Source: Sphaerisporangium krabiense (GTDB lineage: Bacteria > Actinomycetota > Actinomycetes > Streptosporangiales > Streptosporangiaceae). Taken from it: a stretch of DNA of 64,000 nt. Position numbers and translations under genes: made by a program. This document shows, in pieces, positions 33,621-41,334 of this stretch; the first letter of the stretch is position 1; each line of letters begins with the position of its first letter. The notes under the pieces are model-generated. The model had not been told where the DNA came from. It made no database searches and worked only from the letters and a program-made list of their open reading frames with translations. The stretch lies in NCBI RefSeq assembly GCF_014200435.1, contig NZ_JACHBR010000001.1, positions 620,001 to 684,000 on the forward strand. The letters are read 5' to 3'.

Positions 33621-34244
33621 CTACTGTCCGCCGTCGCCCGCTGCCGCGCCAAGGCGGACGTGACGACCGGTGAGCGTCCAGCCGTGCCTGGCCATGCGGC
33701 CGACGACGTCGACGAGCAGGCGGCGCTCGACGATCTTGATGCGCTCGTGGAGGGACCGCTCGTCGTCACCATCCTCCACGGCCACCGGCTCCTGCGCGAT
33801 CACCGGGCCGGTGTCCACGCCCGCGTCGACCAGATGCACCGTGCAGCCGGTGACGCGCACCCCGTAGGCCAAGGCCTGCGGCACCGCGCGGGCGCCGGGG
33901 AACGCCGGCAGCAGGGCCGGGTGGGTGTTGACGACGGTGAACGCCTGGAGCACGCGCGGGCCGAGGATCTTCATGAACCCGGCGGACACCACCAGATCGG
34001 GCCGGTGCTCGGCGATGCGCGCGCACAGGGCCTCGTCCCAGCCCTCCCGGGTCGCGTGATCGGCCACCTTGACGACGAAGGTGGGCAGACCCGCACGACG
34101 CGCGCGGGCCAGGCCCTCGATGTCGTCGCGGTCGGCGCCGACCGCGACGACGCGGGCGCCGTAGCCTTCGTCAGCGGCGGCGTCCATGATGGCCTGTAGG
34201 TTGGTCCCTGAACCGGAGACGAGGACCACGAGCCGAGCCGACAG
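33621..34244 (-). CDS. purN: phosphoribosylglycinamide formyltransferase
   Basis: A 207-residue GAR transformylase using 10-formyl-THF. Motifs: VLVSGSGTNLQAIMD, FMKILGP, NTHPALLPAFPGA with catalytic Asn and His, and CTVHLVDAGVDTGPVI with catalytic Asp. GTG 34229 would remove the first beta strand; extending to CTG 34244 restores the family-typical N-terminus SARLVVLVSGSGTNLQ and has AAGGAG with a 7-base spacing, so a CTG start is proposed. No ATG or GTG is available in between. Confidence 0.93.
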   Translation of the reverse strand: MSARLVVLVSGSGTNLQAIMDAAADEGYGARVVAVGADRDDIEGLARARRAGLPTFVVKVADHATREGWDEALCARIAEHRPDLVVSAGFMKILGPRVLQAFTVVNTHPALLPAFPGARAVPQALAYGVRVTGCTVHLVDAGVDTGPVIAQEPVAVEDGDDERSLHERIKIVERRLLVDVVGRMARHGWTLTGRHVRLGAAAGDGGQ

Positions 34245-34328
34245 GGCTGCACTCCTTCGGGGCGACGTTGACGGGTACGGCAGTCAGCGTATAGGCCCCG
34301 CCACGCTCTCCAACGCAGAGGAGGTCAG

Positions 34329-34739
34329 GTGCTTCACCAACCCGCGGACGCCTCGGGGGTCGAGATCGGGCGCCGGGCGCTGCTGCTGTCCATCGGCGCG
34401 CTGGCGTTGACGCTCATGTTCCCGGTGCTGGGCCTGGCCCTGGGCGTCTTCTCGATCGTCGTCAGCGTGCGCGGCTGGCAGGCGCTGGCGCGCAAGAAGA
34501 GGTCCGTGCTGATGCCCGTGCTCGGGTCGCTGATCTCGTCGGCGTCGATCGTGCTGGCCGCTCTGATGGCCTGGTTCCAGACGTACTTCGGCAACGAGCT
34601 GAGCTCCTACACCGAGTGCATGAAGGGCGCCGGCACCACCACCGCCCAGCAGATCTGCGCCACCGACCTCCAGCGTGACATGGAGCGCAGGCTCCCCTTC
34701 CTGCCGGAGGGCAGCCTGCGGTTCTCCCTGCCCTCGTGA
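34329..34739 (+). CDS. small membrane protein of unknown function
   Basis: A 136-residue protein with two predicted membrane helices (about residues 18-48 and 60-83), a short basic cytoplasmic loop (GWQALARKKR) and a roughly 50-residue C-terminal tail containing two Cys (TECMKGAG and QQICATD), possibly extracytoplasmic. GTG 34329 is preceded by GAGGAGG. It is divergent from purN. I do not recognise the family; the layout resembles DUF4190-like proteins. It lies where mycobacteria carry a small Pro-rich membrane protein gene next to perM, but the sequence does not show orthology. Confidence 0.7.
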   Translation: MLHQPADASGVEIGRRALLLSIGALALTLMFPVLGLALGVFSIVVSVRGWQALARKKRSVLMPVLGSLISSASIVLAALMAWFQTYFGNELSSYTECMKGAGTTTAQQICATDLQRDMERRLPFLPEGSLRFSLPS

Positions 34740-34864
34740 GCCGGGCGCGGGCGCACCGCACCCGGACCTGACCTGGTACGGGCGGGATCCGGTCGTGGCG
34801 GTCCCGGGAGGCCGGGAGGCCGGTACAGTGCGGTGGCGGTGCCGTTCCCAACCGAGGAGAAGCC

Positions 34865-35161
34865 GTGAGCGTCTGCACACACCTGGAACTGCTGCGCGAC
34901 GTCGAGCCGCGCACCGACCTCGGCTGCGAGGACTGCCTGGCCAGCGGGGGGCGCTGGGTCCACCTGCGGACCTGCCTCAGCTGCGGTCACGTCGGCTGCT
35001 GCGACTCCTCGCCGAACCGCCACGCCTCCCGGCACGCCGCGGGGGTGGGCCACCCCATCGCCGAGTCCTTCGAGCCCGGCGAGGACTGGGCGTGGTGCTT
35101 CGCCGACCAGGTGCTCTTCGAGCCCTCCCCGAGCGGCAAGGGCATCCGCGCGCACGTGTAG
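34865..35161 (+). CDS. UBP-type zinc-finger protein
   Basis: A 98-residue protein consisting of one ZnF-UBP domain. Metal ligands appear in order: CTHL, LGCEDCLASG, WVHLRTCLSCGHVGCCDSS, NRHASRHAAGVGHPI, about eight Cys/His positions matching the family. In eukaryotes the domain binds ubiquitin C-termini; bacterial stand-alone copies have no established role. GTG 34865 has GAGGAGAAG upstream. The gene converges with perM (10 bases between stops). Confidence 0.88.
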   Translation: MSVCTHLELLRDVEPRTDLGCEDCLASGGRWVHLRTCLSCGHVGCCDSSPNRHASRHAAGVGHPIAESFEPGEDWAWCFADQVLFEPSPSGKGIRAHV

Positions 35162-35171
35162 GACGGCCCCG

Positions 35172-36758
35172 CTAGGCGTCGCGGTCCCAGGCGTAGGGGT
35201 CCACGTAGATGACGTGGCCGCCGCGGTCGTCCGACTCGTCGACGATGTCGCGGCGCGGGGGCCGGGCCGCGGCGGGCGCGGTGGTGGCGGCGTGCTCGTC
35301 GGTCCAGTCGGCGCGGATGACCGGGATGGGCCCGGTGTCGGCCTCGGTGGCGTCCATCCAGTGGCCGGACGGCTCGGGCGCGGCCGGTTTGACGCGGGCC
35401 GCCACGCTCGCCACCTTGGCGAGAGCCTCCCCCGCCTTGCGGACGGGCGCGGGCTCCGCGCCGGCGCCGTGGTAGGTCAGCCACCAGTTGGTCAGCCCGG
35501 CCGAGATGCCGGACGCCACGCCGACCTCCAGCGTGGCCGACAGCGCGACCTCCCAGGCGGACGGTCCGACGGCGGACAGGCGCGCGCCGCCGAGCGGGCC
35601 GCCGGCCAGGGCCGCGAGCAGCCCCGCCGACAGGCCCGTGGCCAGGCCGCAGGCGAAGCCCCACAGCGGGGCCGATTCGAGCTGGGGGGTCGGGGCGATG
35701 CGGGCCATGACCACCCCGGCGACCGCGCCCGCGAGGAACGGCACCGCGAGCACGCTCATCGTCCACGGGGAGGTGACCCCGGGGTCGGGGAGCGCGCCGA
35801 GGACCGGCAGGGCGGGCACGTCGCCGAGTTGCACGCCGGTGGGCGCGACCAGCGTGCCCGTGCCGAGCGCGAACCCGGGGCCGCTGAGGTAGGCCATGCC
35901 CCAGATGACGAAGTTGAACAGGTAGAGCACCTGCACGAGCACCAGGAGCAGGCCGCCGACGAAGCCGGGCGCCAGCAGTGACGACAGCCGCTGCACGTCG
36001 CCGAAGTTGAGGACGACCGCCGCCAGCGCCAGCACGAGCCCGGCGGCCAGCATCGCGGACAGGGCGACGGCCGTGCCCGCCACCACCGACCGGGCGCGCA
36101 CGGGGAGCAGCCGCAGCATCGACCGCCACGGCCCGATGGTGCGCGCGGTGGCCAGCGACCCGGCCAGGAAGGCCAGCAGGAAGTGGCTGAGCAGCGCCTC
36201 GCCGACGAACGGCTGCGTGACGTTGTTGTGGGCCACCAGCGCGATCACGCCCGCCAGCAGCGCGTAGGGCGCGGCCAGCGAGATGCCCGCCTGGGCGATG
36301 AGCCTGAGCTGGGCGCGGCGGCGCGCGGCGGACAGGTCCTTGGCGCTGCCCTTGGGCAGACGGGCCGGCAGGCGCAGCCGCAGGTCGGCGTCGCGGGCCA
36401 TCCACAGGGCGGCGCGGTAGAGCAGGATCGCGGGCAGGAGCATCAGGCCGAGCGGGAGCAGCCCGATCCGTCCGCCGGGGATGGCGAAGCCGGCGTGGTG
36501 CGCGGCGAGCCAGACCTGGCAGGCGGCGCGGAAGACGCCGGGGAGTCCCTGCCCGAAGGCGCCGCGCGGGGCGGCGATCCACCCGATGAGGGTGAGGGTG
36601 GTCAGAACGGCGAGGCCGGCGCCGAGGGTGGAGGCGGCGGCGAGCATGCCGGAGACGGGCAACGGGCGGCGCGTCTCGTCGTCGTCGCCCCCGCTCCCGG
36701 GGATACGCCCGAGTACGGCGCGGGGAGCCGCACGGAGTTGGTCGAAGAGGGCCGTCAC
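35172..36758 (-). CDS. PerM-like cell-division membrane protein (DUF6350)
   Basis: A 528-residue integral membrane protein with roughly eleven hydrophobic segments and an Arg/Pro-rich cytoplasmic tail ending YVDPYAWDRDA. It matches the actinobacterial DUF6350/PerM family; mycobacterial PerM is needed for cell division under stress and is likewise encoded beside purN and near sucCD. GTG 36758 (MTALFDQLRAAP) is chosen by position just before the first hydrophobic region; the ribosome site is weak, and longer frames add unlikely residues. Orthology to perM is inferred from family and neighbourhood. Confidence 0.8.
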   Translation of the reverse strand: MTALFDQLRAAPRAVLGRIPGSGGDDDETRRPLPVSGMLAAASTLGAGLAVLTTLTLIGWIAAPRGAFGQGLPGVFRAACQVWLAAHHAGFAIPGGRIGLLPLGLMLLPAILLYRAALWMARDADLRLRLPARLPKGSAKDLSAARRRAQLRLIAQAGISLAAPYALLAGVIALVAHNNVTQPFVGEALLSHFLLAFLAGSLATARTIGPWRSMLRLLPVRARSVVAGTAVALSAMLAAGLVLALAAVVLNFGDVQRLSSLLAPGFVGGLLLVLVQVLYLFNFVIWGMAYLSGPGFALGTGTLVAPTGVQLGDVPALPVLGALPDPGVTSPWTMSVLAVPFLAGAVAGVVMARIAPTPQLESAPLWGFACGLATGLSAGLLAALAGGPLGGARLSAVGPSAWEVALSATLEVGVASGISAGLTNWWLTYHGAGAEPAPVRKAGEALAKVASVAARVKPAAPEPSGHWMDATEADTGPIPVIRADWTDEHAATTAPAAARPPRRDIVDESDDRGGHVIYVDPYAWDRDA

Positions 36759-37198
36759 AGTAGTCGATGCTCTCAGGCCGGACGGGGCGGGCGAACGTAG
36801 GCGCCCCGCGTGTCGCCCCGTTTGTCCCCTCGCCGCCCGATACCTGCACGCCGCTCGTCCCTGGACGGCATGGCGTCCCGGCGCCGGGGTGTCCGTTTCA
36901 GGATAATGTCGCGCATTTTCCGGGCGGTTCGCGCTCCTTTCGTGGAGGCCCATACACAGGCCGGTGTCCGCATCCTGCAACGTGCCGTTTCCTGGTCGGG
37001 CAGGGGGCAGTCGGGGCGCGGCTGACCTGGGACGACGCGTGGTGGCACGTATATGCGCGACAGTCCGGGAACGGCTGACAGGAAACGGCCACGGCCGTGC
37101 AACTTGCTGCCGCGCCCCCGTCTGTCGTGGGGGCGGTGAATCCCGCAGAGTTGTGGGTGAGAGAACGGTCGAGCCGCGAAGGAAAGCGAGAGAAGAAA
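36759..37198. other. 440-base intergenic region upstream of the GTTWD peptide
   Basis: No gene supported. It separates the divergent perM-like gene and the peptide gene. About 65-85 bases before the peptide start is a hairpin (CGCCCCC and GGGGGCG, 37113-37135) preceded by the palindrome CACGGCCGTG at about 37090. These could be a leader hairpin or protein-binding sites. A GTATATG near 37048 is a possible -10 element. Confidence 0.35.
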
Positions 37199-37471
37199 AT
37201 GTCGAGCCTCACCGCCCACCCGGACTCCGGCCTCGTTTCCCGGATTTCCACCGTGGTCGTCTCCGCCGCCGTCGCGTTCGGAATCGCCGCCGCCGGGTAC
37301 ACCGCCGTGAATTCGGGGACCACCTGGGACTCCCACTCGCGCGTCGCGGCCCTCGGCACCACCTGGGACGTCGCACCGGCCGGTACGACCTGGGACAGCG
37401 CGCCCGCCGACGGCACGGGCACCACCTGGGACTCCGCGCCCGCGCGCACCAACGGCACGACCTGGGACTGA
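37199..37471 (+). CDS. 90-residue exported/anchored peptide with five GTTWD repeats
   Basis: A hydrophobic segment at about residues 17-38 (ISTVVVSAAVAFGIAAAGY), lacking a strongly basic start, is followed by about 50 residues containing GTTWD five times, spaced 9-15 residues apart by short Ala/Pro/Ser/Asp linkers such as SAPAD and SAPART; the last copy is the C-terminus. The sole aromatic residue of each repeat is Trp. ATG 37199 follows GAGAAGAAA (a weak ribosome site). The plan resembles the GDPSQW peptide at 12097: hydrophobic export segment then short Gly-to-Trp repeats. No modifying enzyme is adjacent. I know no family for it. A surface peptide, a cleavable repeat-core precursor or a pore-type peptide are all possible. 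Confidence 0.75.
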   Translation: MSSLTAHPDSGLVSRISTVVVSAAVAFGIAAAGYTAVNSGTTWDSHSRVAALGTTWDVAPAGTTWDSAPADGTGTTWDSAPARTNGTTWD

Positions 37472-37551
37472 GAAAAGCCCGGCGAAACGCCATCCGAGAT
37501 CAGCAAGAACCGCACGAATTCGCCGGGACCGGGAATCAACCGATCGACGCG

Positions 37552-37746
37552 ATGAGAATATCGGCCCCGCCGCCACGGCAATGGACGCGGCATCTCCGGC
37601 AGGCCGACGGGGAATCGGCCGTCCGCGTGGACACGGCGGACGAGACCGCGCCCCCCGCGCACATCATGACCGCAGCCGCCGCTCTCGCCGACCCGGCCGT
37701 CACCCCCCGGCGATCGAGCGCCTGCGAGCCCCTCGCCTTTCTCTGA
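37552..37746 (+). CDS. possible small ORF downstream of the GTTWD peptide
   Basis: A 64-codon frame starting ATG 37552 with fairly biased third positions, beginning MRISAPPPRQWTRH and containing DGESAVRVDTADETAPP. There is no good ribosome site and no recognisable domain. It is 80 bases after the peptide stop in the same direction and could be a co-transcribed small protein, but it may equally be non-coding. Confidence 0.2.
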   Translation: MRISAPPPRQWTRHLRQADGESAVRVDTADETAPPAHIMTAAAALADPAVTPRRSSACEPLAFL

Positions 37747-37794
37747 GGCCCCGCGCCTCTGCCGTCAAGCCCTCCCTCGCCGAGTCCGGAAACG

Positions 37795-37827
37795 CGGAAG
37801 CGCCCGGCGGGTGGCCGGGCGCTTCCG
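37795..37827 (-). terminator. terminator of sucCD
   Basis: A 14-bp perfect stem (arms CGGAAGCGCCCGGC at 37795-37808 and its complement at 37814-37827) with a 5-base loop lies about 50 bases beyond the sucD stop. The remaining space from 37472 to 37875 holds only the doubtful small frame at 37552. Confidence 0.75.
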
Positions 37828-37875
37828 AGGTGGTCACCGCTGGACGATGGTCCGGTGCGGCGTTCCTGATGCCGG

Positions 37876-38762
<887 letters not shown>

Positions 38763-38763
<1 letters not shown>

Positions 38764-39941
38764 TACGCACCTACCGCGGCGAGCTCGGCGGCCCGCTTGG
38801 CCGCGTCGTCCATCGTGTCAACGAGTTCGACCCGGGGCAGGCCCGCGTCGGAGAGGATCTGCCGCCCCAGGGCGGCGTTGTTGCCGTCCAGGCGGACGAC
38901 GAGCGGGTGCGTCACGGCCTCGCCGCGGTCACCGAGCAGTTTGAAGGCCGAGACGATGCCGTTGGCGACCGCGTCGCAGGCGGTGATGCCGCCGAAGACG
39001 TTCACGAACACCGACTTGACGCTCGGGTCGGACAGCACGATCTCCAGACCGTTGGCCATGACCTCGGCGGACGCGCCGCCGCCGATGTCGAGGAAGTTCG
39101 CCGGACGCTGGCCGCCGAACTGCTCGCCCGCGTAGGCCACGACGTCGAGCGTGGACATGACCAGGCCGGCGCCGTTGCCGATGATGCCGACCGAGCCGTC
39201 GAGCTTGACGTAGTTGAGGTCCTTGGCCTTGGCCCTGGCCTCCAGCGGGTCCTCCGCGGACTTGTCGGCGTACGCCCCGTGCTCGGTCTGGCGGAAGGAG
39301 GCGTTGTCGTCGAGGGTGACCTTGCCGTCCAGCGCCTTCACCTCGCCGTCCTTGGTCAGGATCATGGGGTTGACCTCGACCAGCGTGGCGTCCTCGTCGA
39401 CGAAGACGGCCCACAGCTTCTCGATGATCTCGGCGGCGCCGTCGAGCGCGGCCTCCGGCAGGCCGCCGGCCTGGGCGATCTCGCGCCCGCGCGCGCGGTC
39501 CACGCCGGTCAGCGGGGAGACCGGGATCTGCGCGACCTTCTCGGGGCTCGTGTGCGCGACCTCTTCGATGTCCATGCCGCCCGACGCGGAGCAGATGGCG
39601 AGGAAGGTGCGGTTCGCGCGGTCGAGCAGGAAGGAGAAGTAGTACTCCTCCGCGATCGCGCTGGCCTCTTCGACGAGCACCTTGTGAACCGTGTGCCCCT
39701 TGATGTCCATGCCGAGGATGTCGGTGGCCTTGCGCTCGGCGTCGGCGGCGTCGTCGGCGACCTTGACGCCTCCCGCCTTACCGCGGCCCCCGGTCTTGAC
39801 CTGGGCTTTGACGACGACGCGGCCGGTCAGCTGGTCCGCTGCCGCGCGCGCCTCCTCCACGGTGCGCGCGACGACGCCGCGCGGCACCGGGATGCCGTAT
39901 TCCGCGAAGAGCTCCTTCGCCTGATGTTCGAACAGGTCCAC
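38763..39941 (-). CDS. sucC: succinyl-CoA synthetase beta subunit
   Basis: A 392-residue ATP-grasp beta chain forming the heterodimer with SucD; it converts succinyl-CoA and NDP plus phosphate to succinate, CoA and NTP. It begins [20 protein letters not shown], carries [30 protein letters not shown] and [18 protein letters not shown], and ends ELAAVGA. GTG 39941 is the conventional start for MDLFEHQAK. With icd and citrate synthase at the left, the window carries several TCA steps in separate operons. Confidence 0.96.
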
Positions 39942-40379
39942 GAGGGTCCGTCCTTGCTTGTCCGGCTGACTTCTTCTCTACGTTGAGGGACCAGACCCCG
40001 GGGCACCCGCGAACTACCGGGAAGCCTGGCCTCAGAAGCCTAGCCGCCGCGGGAACGTGAAGCGCCCGCCGGGGGGCCTTTGCCGCCGCAGGACAAGTAA
40101 TGCGATACGGCAAGTTTCCCCAAAATTCGTGAAACCACGGGCGGCGACGGCGCCCGCCGCCGGGCCGCACCGGGCCGTCCCGGGCCGCACGGGACGGTGA
40201 CGGAGGGTCGCGTACCGCATGAGCACCGACACCACGTATGCCGATATATCGGGCGGCGGCTGGTATTTGCACCAAAGGCCCTCTCCACCTGGCAATCCGT
40301 GATATCAAGCTGATCTTGCACGGCAAGGAAGCCGGGACCCTCGATCGCAGGAGGGTCACACCATGGGAGGAACCCCTAG
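39942..40379. other. 438-base divergent intergenic region with a short upstream ORF
   Basis: This gap between sucC and the LppX-like gene contains GC-rich repeated GGCCG/CCGGG tracts (about 40145-40195). Its end encodes a seven-codon leader ORF (ATG 40363, stop TGA 40381-40383) whose stop overlaps the next start as ATGA. The leader ORF has its own AGGAGG 8 bases upstream. No other gene was supported. Confidence 0.45.
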
Positions 40380-41240
40380 ATGAGGCGATTGATCGCCCTG
40401 ACCGCGACCGCGCTGGTCGCCCCCGCGCTGGCTCTCGCCGCGTCGGCCACCGCGCACGCCGCCCCCAAGCCCGCCACGACCAGCCCGCTCGACGCCCTGC
40501 GGCAGCAGCTGGCCAAGCGCACCACCGTGCGCATCGACGAGCGCACCGACCTCCGGCTCGGCAGGGCCGCCCTGCGCTACCGGGAGACGGGCGTCGTCCG
40601 GTTCGGGACGTCAGGCCCGGACGCCTCCGACACCAAGGTGCGGGTCAGCAACGGCAAGGAGACGCAGTCCGGTCGCCTCATCGCGATCGGCGGCAAGGTG
40701 TACTACAAGAGCTCGCCCTTTGACGAGGCGCTGCCCGCGGGCAAGACCTGGGTGAGAACGCCCGGCCTGCCGCGAAACCCCCTGCTGCTGGACGTGCTGC
40801 AGCCCCAAACCCTCAAGGCGCTGATCACGCACACGAAGAGCAGGACGCCGGGCGGCGTGGTCGGCGGCACCAGGACCACCCTGCTGCGCGGCAGCATCAC
40901 GCTGGGCGAGCTGGCCAAGGCCGCGCCGTCGGGCACCATCCCGGTGCTGCTCGACGACAAGGAGAAGGACACCGCGCTGCCGTGGAAGCTGTGGGTCGGC
41001 GGCGACCAGCTCCCCCGGCGGTTCGCGTCGGACCTGGCTTTGGGACAGAAGTCCTCGCTCGCCGGTCTGCGGGTCGTGGTCGACGCCCGCTACACCGCCT
41101 GGGGCGGGAAGGTGACCATCCAGGCCCCGCCGGCCGACCAGGTCATCGACATGAAGGACCTGAACGATGACGAGGACCTGCCCGAGGCACGGCCCGACCT
41201 CATCACCACCATCACCGGCCGGGCGGCCCGCCACGGCTGA
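40380..41240 (+). CDS. secreted LppX/LprG-like protein
   Basis: A 286-residue exported protein. Signal peptide MRRLIALTATALVAPALALA with cleavage near AHA-A; there is no lipobox Cys, so it is probably soluble or surface-retained rather than a lipoprotein. The mature part, with repeated beta strands such as LRYRETGVVRFG, KVYYKSSPF and LLRGSITLGEL, resembles the LolA/LppX-like half-barrel that binds lipids in the mycobacterial LprG/LppX family. ATG 40380 is preceded by GGAGGAACC, which itself lies in a seven-codon upstream ORF. Ligand and partner are unknown; it converges with pcrA at a double hairpin. Confidence 0.75.
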   Translation: MRRLIALTATALVAPALALAASATAHAAPKPATTSPLDALRQQLAKRTTVRIDERTDLRLGRAALRYRETGVVRFGTSGPDASDTKVRVSNGKETQSGRLIAIGGKVYYKSSPFDEALPAGKTWVRTPGLPRNPLLLDVLQPQTLKALITHTKSRTPGGVVGGTRTTLLRGSITLGELAKAAPSGTIPVLLDDKEKDTALPWKLWVGGDQLPRRFASDLALGQKSSLAGLRVVVDARYTAWGGKVTIQAPPADQVIDMKDLNDDEDLPEARPDLITTITGRAARHG

Positions 41241-41249
41241 CCACCCCCC

Positions 41250-41270
41250 GCCGCCGTCCGTGACGGCGGC
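41250..41270. terminator. first hairpin of the pcrA/LppX-like convergent terminator
   Basis: A 9-bp inverted repeat (GCCGCCGTC with GACGGCGGC) and 3-base loop, ten bases after the stop of the LppX-like gene. It is immediately followed by a second, stronger hairpin. Confidence 0.6.
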
Positions 41271-41273
41271 GCC

Positions 41274-41310
41274 CCGAGGGCCCGGCGAGGCACGCTCGCC
41301 GGGCCCTCGG
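41274..41310. terminator. second hairpin, bidirectional terminator
   Basis: A perfect 16-bp inverted repeat (arms 41274-41289 and 41295-41310) with the loop GCACG, between the convergent LppX-like gene and pcrA. It ends 24 bases before the pcrA stop position. Confidence 0.8.
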
Positions 41311-41334
41311 CACTCACCGCGCCGTACGCGGCGG

